From Bacteroidales bacterium UBA3843 (lineage in GTDB: Bacteria > Bacteroidota > Bacteroidia > Bacteroidales > Paludibacteraceae): a DNA stretch of 38,955 nucleotides. The stretch spans positions 1 through 38,955 of the forward strand of contig DGHR01000011.1 of assembly GCA_002392745.1 (NCBI GenBank). Reading direction: 5' to 3'. This document shows positions 25,121 through 35,500 of this stretch, one piece after another (the stretch's first letter is position 1; each line of letters begins with the position of its first letter). A program made the translations under genes and the position numbers. Under the pieces are notes generated by a model. That model saw nothing but the letters and a program-made list of their open reading frames with translations, was not told the DNA's origin and did no database searches.

Positions 25121-27918
25121 AAAAACTCACTTTCATCATTCTGCTGCTCTCCGCAGCGATGATTTCTGCTCAAACACCGGAAAAATTACCCATGGACCCG
25201 GATGTCCGTTATGGCAAGTTGGAAAATGGCTTGACCTATTACATCCGGCATAATGAGCAACCCAAACAACGTTGCGAGTTTCATATCGCACAGGCTGTAG
25301 GCGCGATTCTGGAGGAGGACCATCAAAACGGATTGGCGCATTTCCTGGAGCATATGGCATTCAATGGTACTCAGCATTTCCCCGGAAAAGGAATTATCAA
25401 CTATTTTGAATCGGTAGGTGTTAATTTTGGTGGAAACATCAATGCCTACACCTCTATCGATGAAACAGTTTATCGCCTGTCAGATGTTCCCACTTATCGT
25501 GAGGGCATTGTGGATAGTGCTTTGCTGGTAATGCACGACTGGAGCTGCGGACTGCTCCTCTTACCCGAAGAGATTGATGCGGAGAGAGGGGTCATCCTGG
25601 AGGAATGGCGTACAGGCCGTACGGCGCAAAGACGTATATGGAAACAAATGAACGCGCTGATGTACCCTGGTACTCAGTATGCCAAACGTGATGTAATCGG
25701 AGATACGGCGGTAATCAATAATTTTGAATACCAGGCTCTGCGTGACTATTACCACAAATGGTATGGACCTGACAACCAGGCAATTATTGTTGTGGGAGAT
25801 ATTGATGTCAACAAGATTGAGGAAAAGATTAAAAAACTATGGGCGGATGTACCGCGCCGTGTTAACTATGGCGAACGTCCTATATATAGCGTCAACCACA
25901 ACGACAAACCGCTTGTGGCTATCGTTACTGACCCGGAGGCGCAAGGTAGCCGGATTACACTGGAGTACAAGTTTGACCAACTGCCGGATGCGTTGCAAGG
26001 AACGGCACAGGAATATATGCTCAATCTGATACGCGAGTTGGCGTGCGATATGTTGAATAACCGCTTCTCGGAACTGGCTCTTGACCCGAAGGCTTCTTTC
26101 ACCGGCGCCGGATGCTATTATGGAGAGACGGCAAAGAGAATGGACGCTTTTAACGCGGTGTATATCCCCAAAGAAGGCCGCGAAACAGAAGCTTTCAATG
26201 ACTTGGTCTTCCAACTGGAAAAGATGCGTCGTTATGGCTTCACCAATGCGGAACTGGAGCGCGTGAAAACGGAGAAACTCAATAGTATGGAGAAATACTA
26301 TAAGGAACGCGACACACGGAAGAACATCACACTCGCACGCGAATGTATCCGCCATTTTGAGAACCAGGAGTCAATGCCGGGTGCGCAGTGGGAATATGAT
26401 TTCGTTATGGCCACTCTGCCTTTGGTGAGCCTGGAAACGGTGAATAAACTGGCAGAGGCGTTTGTGCATGACAAACCGACAGTCGCTATTTCCGGACCTG
26501 CTAAAGAAGGCGTGAATATCCCTTCACAAGAGACCATCTTGTCTTCGCTTGACGGAATGAAGGACTTGGCTATCGAGGCTCCACGGGAGGAAACATTCGA
26601 TAGCGAGTTGGTCAAGAAAACTCCTCGCAAGGGCAAAATCAAATCGGTAACGCACAATGAGGAGATAGAGGCTACCGAATGGGTACTGAATAATGGTATC
26701 AAAGTGGTTTTCCACCCCACAGAGTTCAAGGCGGATGAGATTCTGATGCGCGCTTTCTCTAAGGGAGGTATGACACAGGTGGAAACGCCCGACTTGCCAT
26801 CTGCTATGGTGGCTACATCTATTGTCCACTTCTCCGGTATCGGACGGTTCACAATGAACCAGTTGGAAAAGGCGCTTACCGGAAAAACGGTAAGTGTTAG
26901 CCCCGCTATCAACGAAAATACTGAGTCGCTCAGCGGCTCCAGTAGTGTCAAGGATTTGGAGACTTTGCTCCAACTGACTTACCTCTACTTCACTGCTCCC
27001 AGACGCGATGAACAGGCCTACGAGACTTTCATGGGACTCATGCGCAACCAACTTGCCAACCGCGACAAGAATCCGAAGAATATTTTCTCCGACTCGGTGC
27101 AGGTGATGAGTAGCAATCATTCCGAACGTACTGTACTGATGACTACGGAAACACTTGAACGTGTGTCTCTGGATAGAGCCTTGGCTGTTTATAAAGCGCG
27201 TTTCGCTAATCCGGCTGATTTCACATTCGTGTTCGTTGGAAATATCAATCCGAACGACCCGAAAGTACAGACGATGGTTTGTCAATGGTTGGGTGGACTG
27301 AAGACCAAGAAAAAATGCCGTGAGGAAATTATCGACCGTCATATATCGGTGGCTTCGGGGGTACAGAAAAACTATTTCAGCCGGAAGATGGAGACCACTA
27401 CAGCTTCCAACCGTATCCAATACACGGCTTTTGATATGCCGTATACAATTGCCAATGATCTGAATATGGAGATGATTGGCCGAATACTGAGCACCCGATA
27501 TCTGGAGTCCATTCGCGAACGCGAGGGTGGCTCGTACGGAGTGGGTACGTATGGATACATGAATATTCTTCCTCATCCTCAGGCACGGCTAATAATGCAG
27601 TTTGATACGGATCCCAAGAAGCAGACAAGACTGATGGAAATCATTCATGAGGAGATTCAAACAATCGTAGAGAACGGACCTCTAGCCAGCGATCTTCAGA
27701 AGGAAAAGGAGTCGATGCTCAAGGATTTCCAAGAGGATTTGGAAAAGAATACCTATTGGCGCCAGGAGTTGTATATGTATTACATGTACGGCATAAACAA
27801 CATACGGGACTATAAGTCCGCAGTGGAGGCTATAACTGCCGAGACTGTGCAGGCTACACTCAAACAACTGGTGGCTTCAGGGAATATCATGGAAGTAGTG
27901 ATGTTTCCGGAGGATTAA
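25117..27918 (+). CDS. M16 family (insulinase-type) zinc peptidase
   Basis: The 933-residue protein begins with a signal peptide (cleavage likely after ISAQ, about residue 19), so it acts in the periplasm or outer envelope. The inverted zinc motif HFLEH (75-79, HxxEH) and downstream Glu in AERGVILEEWR define an active N-terminal M16 domain. Three further M16-like domains follow, and the last carries the substrate-binding R/Y-type segment REGGSYGVGTYGY. The order resembles pitrilysin-like enzymes common in Bacteroides. It starts within the last codon of ftsH and ends overlapping the lpxB start by one base, so translation is coupled. The substrate is unknown; peptide clean-up in the periplasm is likely. 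Confidence 0.93.
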   Translation: MKKLTFIILLLSAAMISAQTPEKLPMDPDVRYGKLENGLTYYIRHNEQPKQRCEFHIAQAVGAILEEDHQNGLAHFLEHMAFNGTQHFPGKGIINYFESVGVNFGGNINAYTSIDETVYRLSDVPTYREGIVDSALLVMHDWSCGLLLLPEEIDAERGVILEEWRTGRTAQRRIWKQMNALMYPGTQYAKRDVIGDTAVINNFEYQALRDYYHKWYGPDNQAIIVVGDIDVNKIEEKIKKLWADVPRRVNYGERPIYSVNHNDKPLVAIVTDPEAQGSRITLEYKFDQLPDALQGTAQEYMLNLIRELACDMLNNRFSELALDPKASFTGAGCYYGETAKRMDAFNAVYIPKEGRETEAFNDLVFQLEKMRRYGFTNAELERVKTEKLNSMEKYYKERDTRKNITLARECIRHFENQESMPGAQWEYDFVMATLPLVSLETVNKLAEAFVHDKPTVAISGPAKEGVNIPSQETILSSLDGMKDLAIEAPREETFDSELVKKTPRKGKIKSVTHNEEIEATEWVLNNGIKVVFHPTEFKADEILMRAFSKGGMTQVETPDLPSAMVATSIVHFSGIGRFTMNQLEKALTGKTVSVSPAINENTESLSGSSSVKDLETLLQLTYLYFTAPRRDEQAYETFMGLMRNQLANRDKNPKNIFSDSVQVMSSNHSERTVLMTTETLERVSLDRALAVYKARFANPADFTFVFVGNINPNDPKVQTMVCQWLGGLKTKKKCREEIIDRHISVASGVQKNYFSRKMETTTASNRIQYTAFDMPYTIANDLNMEMIGRILSTRYLESIREREGGSYGVGTYGYMNILPHPQARLIMQFDTDPKKQTRLMEIIHEEIQTIVENGPLASDLQKEKESMLKDFQEDLEKNTYWRQELYMYYMYGINNIRDYKSAVEAITAETVQATLKQLVASGNIMEVVMFPED

Positions 27919-29039
27919 TGAATAAGTATTTTCTGATAGCGGGAGAAGCTTCGGGAGACATGCATGCAGCCGCATTGATCCAACAACTGCGGTGCAAGGA
28001 CTCCCAAGCTCGGTTTGTAGGACTCGGCGGCGACCGGATGGCCGCTGCCGGGTGCCGTCTTTACCAGCATTATAAAAACATGGCCTTTATGGGCTTTGCT
28101 GCCGTGCTGCGTAATTTGGGACAGGTTCGCCGCAATTTCCGTATCGCCAGGCAGGCGCTCCTGGAGGAAAAACCCGATGTGCTGATTCTGGTTGATTATC
28201 CGTCTTTCAATTTGAAGATAGCCTCTTTCTGCCGCCAGCACCTGCCCTCCACGAAAATATATTATTATATTCCTCCCAAAGTATGGGCGTGGAAGCGGTG
28301 GCGTATTCATCAGATATGTCGGCTCTGCGACGAGGTGCTCGGTATCTTTCCTTTTGAACCGGACTTTTATACCCGCTATGGCTATTCATGTACGTATGTC
28401 GGCAACCCCACTATGGAGGAAATAACCCACTGGACTTCTGCACATCCGTACGTGGATACGCCGTCCTCTCCATATATAGTTCTGTTGCCTGGCAGCCGTC
28501 TCAGCGAGGTCAAACACTGTCTGCCGAGGATGATGGAGGCTGCCAGACGTATGGAGGGCTATCGCATTGTTGTAACGGCCGCACCCGGTCTGACAGACGA
28601 TGTATATACGGAATATCTGATCCACGGCGAGACATTGACCAGAGATACCTATACGGCGGTTCGGTATGCCGAGGCGGCTGTTGTCAACTCTGGTACAGCT
28701 ACGTTGGAAACAGCATTACTCGGTTGCCCGCAGGTGGCGGTTTATCATCTGGCTTTGAGCCCCTTAATCGCTCTTTTGAGAAGATGGATGCAGCCGATTA
28801 TCTTCCGGATTCCGTATTTCACGCTGGTCAATATTATTGCCGGAAAACAAGTCATTCGTGAATGTGTGGCTAACGACTTTTCCGTAACGAATGTCGAGAA
28901 CGAATTGCGGCGGTTGTTGACGGACGGTACGTACAAAAAAAATATGCTCGATTCTTACGAGCATATCTCTGCAATCTTGGGAAATCAGTCTGCGGCTGAG
29001 ACTGCTGCGCAGATTATTCTATTACATAGACACCCATAG
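27918..29039 (+). CDS. lpxB: Lipid-A-disaccharide synthase
   Basis: LpxB joins UDP-2,3-diacylglucosamine and lipid X into the lipid A disaccharide at the inner membrane (GT19 family). The 373 residues show the family hallmarks: N-terminal AGEASGDMHAA, FMGFAAVLRN, VLILVDYPSFNLKIA, YYYIPPKVWAWKRWR, YVGNPTMEE, LLPGSRLSEV, and NSGTATLETALLGCPQVAVY. lpxH is not in the window. The 3' end overlaps the convergent small membrane-protein gene by 18 bp. A perfect 9-bp hairpin lies within codons near the end (28942-28966). Confidence 0.96.
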   Translation: MNKYFLIAGEASGDMHAAALIQQLRCKDSQARFVGLGGDRMAAAGCRLYQHYKNMAFMGFAAVLRNLGQVRRNFRIARQALLEEKPDVLILVDYPSFNLKIASFCRQHLPSTKIYYYIPPKVWAWKRWRIHQICRLCDEVLGIFPFEPDFYTRYGYSCTYVGNPTMEEITHWTSAHPYVDTPSSPYIVLLPGSRLSEVKHCLPRMMEAARRMEGYRIVVTAAPGLTDDVYTEYLIHGETLTRDTYTAVRYAEAAVVNSGTATLETALLGCPQVAVYHLALSPLIALLRRWMQPIIFRIPYFTLVNIIAGKQVIRECVANDFSVTNVENELRRLLTDGTYKKNMLDSYEHISAILGNQSAAETAAQIILLHRHP

Positions 29040-29300
29040 CGAGGCGAGAATGTAGGGTAGAGCACCTATTAAGACACCTTTGCTCAGCCGCCAGGTATCG
29101 GTTGTATAGAAAACGAACAAGAGTGCCAAATCGGGGAATACGCTTACATAAAGCAGTTTGCTTAAAACGCCCCCGGCTTCAAACTGCAGGGTCTTCAGCG
29201 GGTACCATAGGTTCATTACGTCTATGTAGGTCAATCCGAATGCGGCGGGCAGGACGAGCCCGATGACGATTCCTATCCAATAGCGGTCAAAGCGATCCAT
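29022..29300 (-). CDS. Small membrane protein of unknown function (92 aa)
   Basis: The 92-residue product has three hydrophobic stretches (about 8-27, 44-64 and 71-90), so it is an integral membrane protein. No catalytic motif is visible. Its start codon lies 14 bp inside the end of surE, so the two are translationally coupled, and it ends inside lpxB on the opposite strand. Small membrane proteins in this position beside surE and lpxB are, as I recall, a recurring arrangement in Bacteroidales. Function unknown. Confidence 0.75.
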   Translation of the reverse strand: MDRFDRYWIGIVIGLVLPAAFGLTYIDVMNLWYPLKTLQFEAGGVLSKLLYVSVFPDLALLFVFYTTDTWRLSKGVLIGALPYILASLWVSM

Positions 29301-30033
29301 ATTCGGTCATATCAATGGTGGTAGGAGTGATGGCCAGCAATTGGTGCTCCAGCGCCCAGATATCTGTATCTTGCGCATCCGGTTCATCGTTAATGAATTC
29401 GCCTGCCAGTCGCCATCCGCTCATGATGCCGTCGGGGATTTTGTCTGCATCCATTGCCACCAGTTCGTTCTGCCAGTGTCCTATGCACTGCCGTGTCCAG
29501 CGTATCCCTTCTATCTCGCCTACCGGAGCGTTTATATTATAGCATATGTGTGGCGCAATCCCGTCTTCCAACAGGTGTTGGGTCACTTCGCACAACATGG
29601 CTTGCAACCAGTGTAAATCTACGTCCGCCTCGTGACTGTTGATAGACCAGCCTATGGCGGGAATACCTTTCTCTGCGGCCACCAGACATGCTGCCATGGT
29701 ACCGGAGTAAATCACATTGATACTGGCATTGCTTCCATGGTTGATACCGGATACCAGCAAGTCGATAGACTGTCCTTTCAACACAACTTCTCTAGCCAGT
29801 TTTACACAGTCTGCCGGTGTCCCGTTTGTGGTATAGACGTCCGCACCGTTCAAATCGTGTTCATCTATTTTCTTTAAGTATATAGGTGTGGTAACACTGA
29901 TACACGCCCCATATCCGCTGCGTGGCCCATCCGGAGCTATCACGGTTACATGACCCAGTTTGGTCATTTCGCGAGCCAGCATTCGAATGCCCGCCGTGCC
30001 CCAACCATCATCGTTTACAACTACTATATTCAT
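29287..30033 (-). CDS. surE: 5'/3'-nucleotidase SurE
   Basis: SurE removes phosphate from nucleoside 5'- and 3'-monophosphates and helps survival in stationary phase. The 248-residue protein has the N-terminal metal-binding motif VVVNDDGWGTAGI (Asp8-Asp9), APDGPRSGYGACIS, NGTPADCVKLA and DLLVSGINHGSNASINVIYSGTMAAC, all diagnostic. The upstream gap to glmM is filled by the heptamer repeat array, which starts at the base next to the start codon, so that repeat is its ribosome-binding region. Confidence 0.96.
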   Translation of the reverse strand: MNIVVVNDDGWGTAGIRMLAREMTKLGHVTVIAPDGPRSGYGACISVTTPIYLKKIDEHDLNGADVYTTNGTPADCVKLAREVVLKGQSIDLLVSGINHGSNASINVIYSGTMAACLVAAEKGIPAIGWSINSHEADVDLHWLQAMLCEVTQHLLEDGIAPHICYNINAPVGEIEGIRWTRQCIGHWQNELVAMDADKIPDGIMSGWRLAGEFINDEPDAQDTDIWALEHQLLAITPTTIDMTEYGSL

Positions 30034-30112
30034 CCTTTAACCTATAACCTTTAACCTTTAACCTATAACCTTTAACCTATAATCTTTAACCTATAACCTT
30101 TACCCTCTAACC
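30034..30112. repeat. Eleven-unit heptamer array (CCTTTAA/CCTATAA) between glmM and surE
   Basis: Eleven consecutive 7-mers, alternating mainly CCTTTAA and CCTATAA (one each of TCTTTAA, CCTTTAC, CCTCTAA). It fills the whole gap from the base before the surE start codon and runs into the last codons of glmM. On the transcribed strand it reads TTAAAGG/TTATAGG. Confidence 0.92.
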
Positions 30113-31473
30113 ATCGCCATCACCTCTTTCGCTAAAGAGTCGGCACGTTCCATCGTCGCGGCTTCGGAATAAACGCGTATGATGGGTTCTGTATTACTTT
30201 TGCGTAGGTGTACCCATCCGTCTTCGAAATCAATCTTCACACCGTCACGGTCGTTTACACGTTCGTTGCGGTACACTTCTTTGACATGTGCCAGTATAGC
30301 ATCCACATCGGTATCAGGAGTCAAATCAATGCGGTTCTTGCTGATGCAGTAATCCGGCAGTGTGCGGCGCAACTCGCTCACTTTCATGTCAATATGTGCC
30401 AGATGACTGAGGAACAACGCGATGCCGACCAATGCATCACGGCCGTAGTGGCATTCAGGGTAAATCACGCCGCCGTTGCCTTCGCCGCCTATCACTGCAC
30501 CTACGCGTTTCATCTCCGCTACTACATTCACTTCACCTACCGCGCTCGCGCTGTACATACCGCCATGTGCTTTGGTTACATCGCTCAACGCACGGGTGGA
30601 GGACATGTTGCTGACCGTGTTGCCGGGAGTGTGACGGAGCACATAGTCTGCTACACTTACCAGCGTATATTCCTCGCCGAACATCTCGCCGTTCTCGCAT
30701 ATGATGGCCAACCGGTCAACATCCGGGTCTACCACAAATCCGACGTCTGCTTTGCCGCTCTTTAGCAACTCGCTTATCTCTGTCAGGTGCTGTGGCAATG
30801 GTTCCGGATTGTGTGGGAAACGGCCGTTGGGAGTGCAGTTCAACTCGATGATATTTTCCACACCCAGTGCATGCAGTATGGCCGGTATGGCCAGTCCGCC
30901 CACCGAGTTGACACAGTCAATGGCGACGGTGAAATGGCGTTTCTCGATTGCGGCTTTGTCCACTAATGCTAAGCGCATCACCTGTTCTACGTGGTAGGGG
31001 AGATAGTCCTTGTGCTCCATGCTGCCCAACTCATCAACCTCGGCAAAACGGAAGTCTTCTGCTTCGGCGATGGCTAATACTCCTTTTCCCTCGGCATCAT
31101 TCAGAAACTCACCTTTTTCGTTCAGTAGTTTCAGGGCGTTCCATTGCTTGGGATTATGGCTGGCGGTCAGGATTATCCCGCCGGCTGCTTGTTCGCCGGT
31201 AACGGCTAATTCTGTAGTAGGGGTTGTGGCTAAACCTATGTTTACCACGTTGTAACCCATTCCTGTCAGTGTGCCGCATACGATTTGTTCTACCATCGGT
31301 CCGCTCAATCGGGCGTCCCGACCCACTACTATCTTGTTGTTGCCGGGCATGGCTGCGCGGCGCTGGGTGGCGTAAGCTGCTGTGAAACGAACAATGTCTA
31401 CAGGGTTCAGACCTTCTCCTACGCGGCCGCCAATCGTGCCGCGGATACCGGAAATACTTTTAACTAAACTCAT
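30100..31473 (-). CDS. glmM: Phosphoglucosamine mutase
   Basis: GlmM converts glucosamine-6-phosphate to glucosamine-1-phosphate on the way to UDP-GlcNAc, the precursor of peptidoglycan and lipid A. The 457 residues hold the phosphoserine loop TASHNP (Ser105), the metal loop DPDVDR (249-254), the sugar-binding GEGNGGVIYP and the phosphate-binding RKSNTEPIIRVYSEA. The Bacteroidetes form is closer to archaeal/phosphomannomutase-like enzymes than to E. coli GlmM, so a wider phosphohexomutase activity cannot be excluded. It is in the minus-strand operon, 11 bp after the DUF4827 gene. Its last codons lie within the heptamer array. Confidence 0.93.
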   Translation of the reverse strand: MSLVKSISGIRGTIGGRVGEGLNPVDIVRFTAAYATQRRAAMPGNNKIVVGRDARLSGPMVEQIVCGTLTGMGYNVVNIGLATTPTTELAVTGEQAAGGIILTASHNPKQWNALKLLNEKGEFLNDAEGKGVLAIAEAEDFRFAEVDELGSMEHKDYLPYHVEQVMRLALVDKAAIEKRHFTVAIDCVNSVGGLAIPAILHALGVENIIELNCTPNGRFPHNPEPLPQHLTEISELLKSGKADVGFVVDPDVDRLAIICENGEMFGEEYTLVSVADYVLRHTPGNTVSNMSSTRALSDVTKAHGGMYSASAVGEVNVVAEMKRVGAVIGGEGNGGVIYPECHYGRDALVGIALFLSHLAHIDMKVSELRRTLPDYCISKNRIDLTPDTDVDAILAHVKEVYRNERVNDRDGVKIDFEDGWVHLRKSNTEPIIRVYSEAATMERADSLAKEVMAMVRG

Positions 31474-31484
31474 TATGGTTGCGA

Positions 31485-32063
31485 TTATTGTTTAACTTTT
31501 ATTTTCATGATGTAGCAGTATGGGGTCACGGAGTTCTGCTCGGCGGTGAACCCTAATTTGCTTGGCTGAATAATAATGCATCGGGAATCCGGATATCTCA
31601 TGTACTGTACGGCCAAATGCCATCCAATGGCTTCGCAGTCATTGGTGTTCAGATAGTGAAACTCATACGGATAGGGCTGGTCCATGGTGGTCCAGTAACT
31701 CAACGTGTCAGCATACTCCGTCAACGCGTATTGTTTGTACCGGAGTACAACTACGTCATTGGCTGCGATGGTCAGATCTGCTGTATCTCTCTTCGTCGCG
31801 CTTATGGAGTCGATACGTATCGAGTCTCCGCGGCTGATCAGGTGAAAATAGAAATTGTCGTATCCCGGCACCTTCAGGTAGTCGCGTTCGCCCCATTCGT
31901 AATCATCGTCCGGTTCAGTGGTCAGGATATTCAGTTTGTTACGGCTGATATAGTTGGCTATCAACTTGTCCTCTTTGTTGCGCAGATTGGAGTAGGTATT
32001 CTGCGAGCAGCCGCTTCCCAGCAATACGATGCCTGTCAGCACGGCTAAAATAATCTTCTTCAT
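31485..32063 (-). CDS. DUF4827-like lipoprotein
   Basis: The 192-residue protein has a lipoprotein signal ending GSGC (Cys19). The sequence resembles DUF4827 lipoproteins found next to glmM in Bacteroides: LIANYISRNKLNIL, DNFYFHLISRGD, VVVLRYKQYAL and the FKBP-like end AIGWHLAVQYMRYPDSRCIIIQPSKLGF. The role is unknown; an FKBP-like fold without known isomerase activity is likely. It directly follows the other FKBP-like lipoprotein (stop and start adjacent). Confidence 0.82.
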   Translation of the reverse strand: MKKIILAVLTGIVLLGSGCSQNTYSNLRNKEDKLIANYISRNKLNILTTEPDDDYEWGERDYLKVPGYDNFYFHLISRGDSIRIDSISATKRDTADLTIAANDVVVLRYKQYALTEYADTLSYWTTMDQPYPYEFHYLNTNDCEAIGWHLAVQYMRYPDSRCIIIQPSKLGFTAEQNSVTPYCYIMKIKVKQ

Positions 32064-32588
32064 TTATTCTATTTCTAATTCTATTATTACATTTTCATAA
32101 GGAGGCACTACCTCTGTTCCGCTCAGCCCGTAGGCGCTGTACCAGGGAGCCAGTATCTGCATTCGGCTACCGTGGTGCCATTCGCGGATGTTTTGTCTGA
32201 CGGCGGCGGGCAACTCGTTCTGGCCGATGCGGTAACTATTGTGCAGGTCGTAGTATAATGTGCCGTTCAGACTGCTCACACGCATGTGGAGAACACACTC
32301 TTCTCCATCATGGATAGGTTCGCTGTAGACATCGCCGTGTTGGATGATATGTACCCATGCGCCTTGTTCATACAGCGTGTATTCCCCCTCTTTTGATTGT
32401 GCAATCGCCTGCAATTCGCGGTCGGCGTTCTGCGCCATCTGCATGTTCAGTTCCATTAGTGCTATTTGAGCGCTGTCCGCCTGAGGCGCTTCTCCCATTC
32501 GGCGGCTGGGACGCTGCGGACCTTTGTGACCTCCGCAACCGCTCAGCATGGATAGAACAGCTATGAGTATGACGATGACTCTTCTCAT
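32064..32588 (-). CDS. FKBP-like lipoprotein
   Basis: This 174-residue protein has a lipoprotein signal ending LSGC (Cys18). The C-terminal 100 residues follow the FKBP peptidyl-prolyl isomerase plan: a strand YTLYEQGAWVHIIQHGD, then a buried helix with WHHGSRMQILAPWYSAYG and the closing strand VPPYENVIIELEIE. The middle region is rich in Ala, Gln and Asp. The start overlaps the stop codon of the sensor gene by 4 bp. It probably assists folding in the envelope, but isomerase activity is not shown. Confidence 0.78.
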   Translation of the reverse strand: MRRVIVILIAVLSMLSGCGGHKGPQRPSRRMGEAPQADSAQIALMELNMQMAQNADRELQAIAQSKEGEYTLYEQGAWVHIIQHGDVYSEPIHDGEECVLHMRVSSLNGTLYYDLHNSYRIGQNELPAAVRQNIREWHHGSRMQILAPWYSAYGLSGTEVVPPYENVIIELEIE

Positions 32589-35500
32589 GCTTTATTGGTC
32601 TGCTTGCCTATGCTCGCTTTGCGGTACTCGCTGGGGGTGACACCATAGGTGTTCTTGAAGCATTTGGAGAAATAGCGTGAGTCGTTCATGCCTACCATAT
32701 AGGTCACTTCGGTGATATTATAGCGGTGCTCTTCCAGCAACTGGGCGGCACGTTTGATACGCATCTCGCGGATGAACTCTACGGGACTCAGACCTGTTAG
32801 ACTCTTCAGTTTGTTGAAGAATACGGTGCGGCCCATGCCCATCTCTTCTACCAGTTCGTCCACAGTCAGCGTGTTATTGTCCATCTGTTTGTCCATTATA
32901 CCTAATAGTTTGGCCAGGAAGGCATCGCCTGGAATCGGTTCGTCGTTCTTGCCGGTCTCCAGACGCATCAGACGCTGGCGGTAACTCTGTTCCAGTTGCT
33001 CGCGTTGGGTCAGGATATTACGGACGCGTGCTCGCAGATATTCCGGATCAAAAGGCTTAGTCACATAGTCGTCCGCACCGTACTGCAAGGCTTCCAAACG
33101 GCTTTCTATTGCCGTCTTGGCGGTCAGCAGTATGACAGGAATATAATCCAGGTCAGGATTGCTCTTTATGTACTGGGTTAGAGCCAATCCGTCTACGTTC
33201 GGCATCATCAAATCCGTGATAATCAGGTCTATAGGCTTGGTGCGCACAATGCGTTCCGCTGCTTCTCCGTCTGCGGCGGACTCAATGTTGTAGTCGCGGT
33301 TCAGGATCCCCGTCAGGAACTGGCGCATGTCTTGGCTGTCGTCCACTACCAGGATGGTACGGCGGTTGTCCTGAGGCTCTTGCTCCAACTCTTCCAACTT
33401 GTCTTCCAGCGTCGGAGTGTGAGTGACGGGATAGGTCGTCTGGTCGTCGGCAATAAATTCTGCGTCGCCGCCGAAATGTTCTTTGCCTTTGTGTAGCAGC
33501 ACGGTAAATGTACTGCCTTTGCCTACTTCGCTCAGCACCTCGATATATCCGTGATGCAAATCCACCAGCTCTTTGGTCAGGTTCATTCCTATACCTGTAC
33601 CGGTCGCGTTCAGACTGTTCAGCTCGTTGTTGCTGCTGAAGCGCTCAAACAGCACATTCCGTTTCTCGGGAGGTATGCCTACGCCCTCGTCTTCTACGGA
33701 CAGCGCCACGAATCCGGGACGGTCGCTTATTACCACGCGGATGTTTTTGCCGGCGGCGGTAAACTTGAAGGCGTTGCTCAGCAGGTTCCATAGGATGGTG
33801 TCCATGCGCTCACGGTCAACCCATACTGTGGAATCGCTCGCTTTGTTCTCAATGGTGAAATTGATATGCTTGTCGTACGCTTCTTTCTTGAAATTGGCGC
33901 AGGTCTCTTCTACTAAATCGCTCAGCAGTGTCTTTTGCACTTTCAGGCGCATCTTTTGGCTCTGTACTTTCCGGAAATCCAGCAACTGGTTTACCATCCG
34001 CAGCATGCGCTGGCTGTTGCTCTGTACGATCTCCAACTGGCTGCGGACACTCTGGCTCACACGCTCGTTTTGCAGGATGTTCTCCACGGGAGCTACAATC
34101 AGCGTCAACGGCGTGCGCAGTTCGTGACTGATATTGGTGAAGAAGCGCAGTTTGATGTCTGTCACTTGCTGCTCCACCAGTATTTTCTGACGCATCTTGT
34201 TGTATGTCACGGTGATGTATACTATCACATCGAGGACTAAGACGACGCCGAGAATATAGAGCAGAATGGCCCACCAACTCATCCATAGCGGTTTGGCTAC
34301 AATGATGGTCATCTGGCGCTCGTTGTCTACGTCGGAACCTTCGCGGTTGGTGGAACGTACATGGAATACATATGTGCCGTGACGCAGGTTGTTGTATGTC
34401 ACACGGCGGAGGTCGATGGCGTGGTTCCAGTCTTTGTCTATCCCGTTCATCTTGTAGTAGTAAACCAGTTTGTCGGCTCCTACATAGTCCATGGCGGCAT
34501 ATTCTATCGTTAGGTTGCTTCCGTCGGCAATATAGATGGTGTCACCGCTCAGTTCCTCGCCCCCACAGATGCAACGGGTGATGCGCATCGGCGGAACGAA
34601 TGTCGAACGGCGGATGCGGGACGGGTCAAAAGCACAGTAGCCGTTCGAATAGCCGAACAGAATGGTGCCGTTCGCGGTGCGAAGCGCTTCAGCCTCTGTG
34701 AAATAGGTGGAATGTTCGCCGTCCAAAGCATCGTAATAGTAGATGTCTCCGGTCTCCAGATTCAGTTGGGTGATGTCGCTCTCCGAACTGAACCATAGGT
34801 TCTTCCCGTCGCCCGTCATGCTCAGGATGATGTCGTGGAACGTCTCCACATGCTCTATCTTCCGTTCCGGGTCTTTCGGATCCAGCGTCAGCAGACCGCC
34901 GCCGAAGGTGCCCAGCCATAACTTGTCGCGGCTGTAATAGATGGCGCGGATATCATAACTGGGAATCACTTCGCTCTCGTCGTTGGTCAAATCTATGCGC
35001 AGAAGGCCGGTGGTGGTGCCGCACCATAAGGTCTCGTCCACAATCTCTATGTCGCGCACTTTCATGCCGTTGCCTACCACAATGGGGGATTCCCATTGCT
35101 TGCGGGTATCGTTCCAACGGAGAATATTTACACCGCCTCCGTAGGTGGCGATATACAACGTGCCGTCGCGTCCCTCTTCGATATCGTAGATATCCGGATG
35201 GTTGGTCGGGATGGACTTGCCTGTTGTTATGTTCTTCACTCCGTCGCCCTTTGTTCCGTATAGCATTCCGTGCTTGCTCTCAATGGCGCAATACACGTTT
35301 GTCTCCGATTTGACCAGAGGAATTACTTCGCCGTTCTTCTTGTGTGCGAAGGCGCGTACCTCGCCGTTCTCGCCTGCTGAGCGCCGCATGTCGTGTAGAA
35401 CATACGGCGTCGGCTCCATGTTCACGCAGTCTACACCCCCGTCATAGGTGGATATCCACATCTGCCCGTCGTGGTCTACATAAGCCGTGTGAATCATGTT

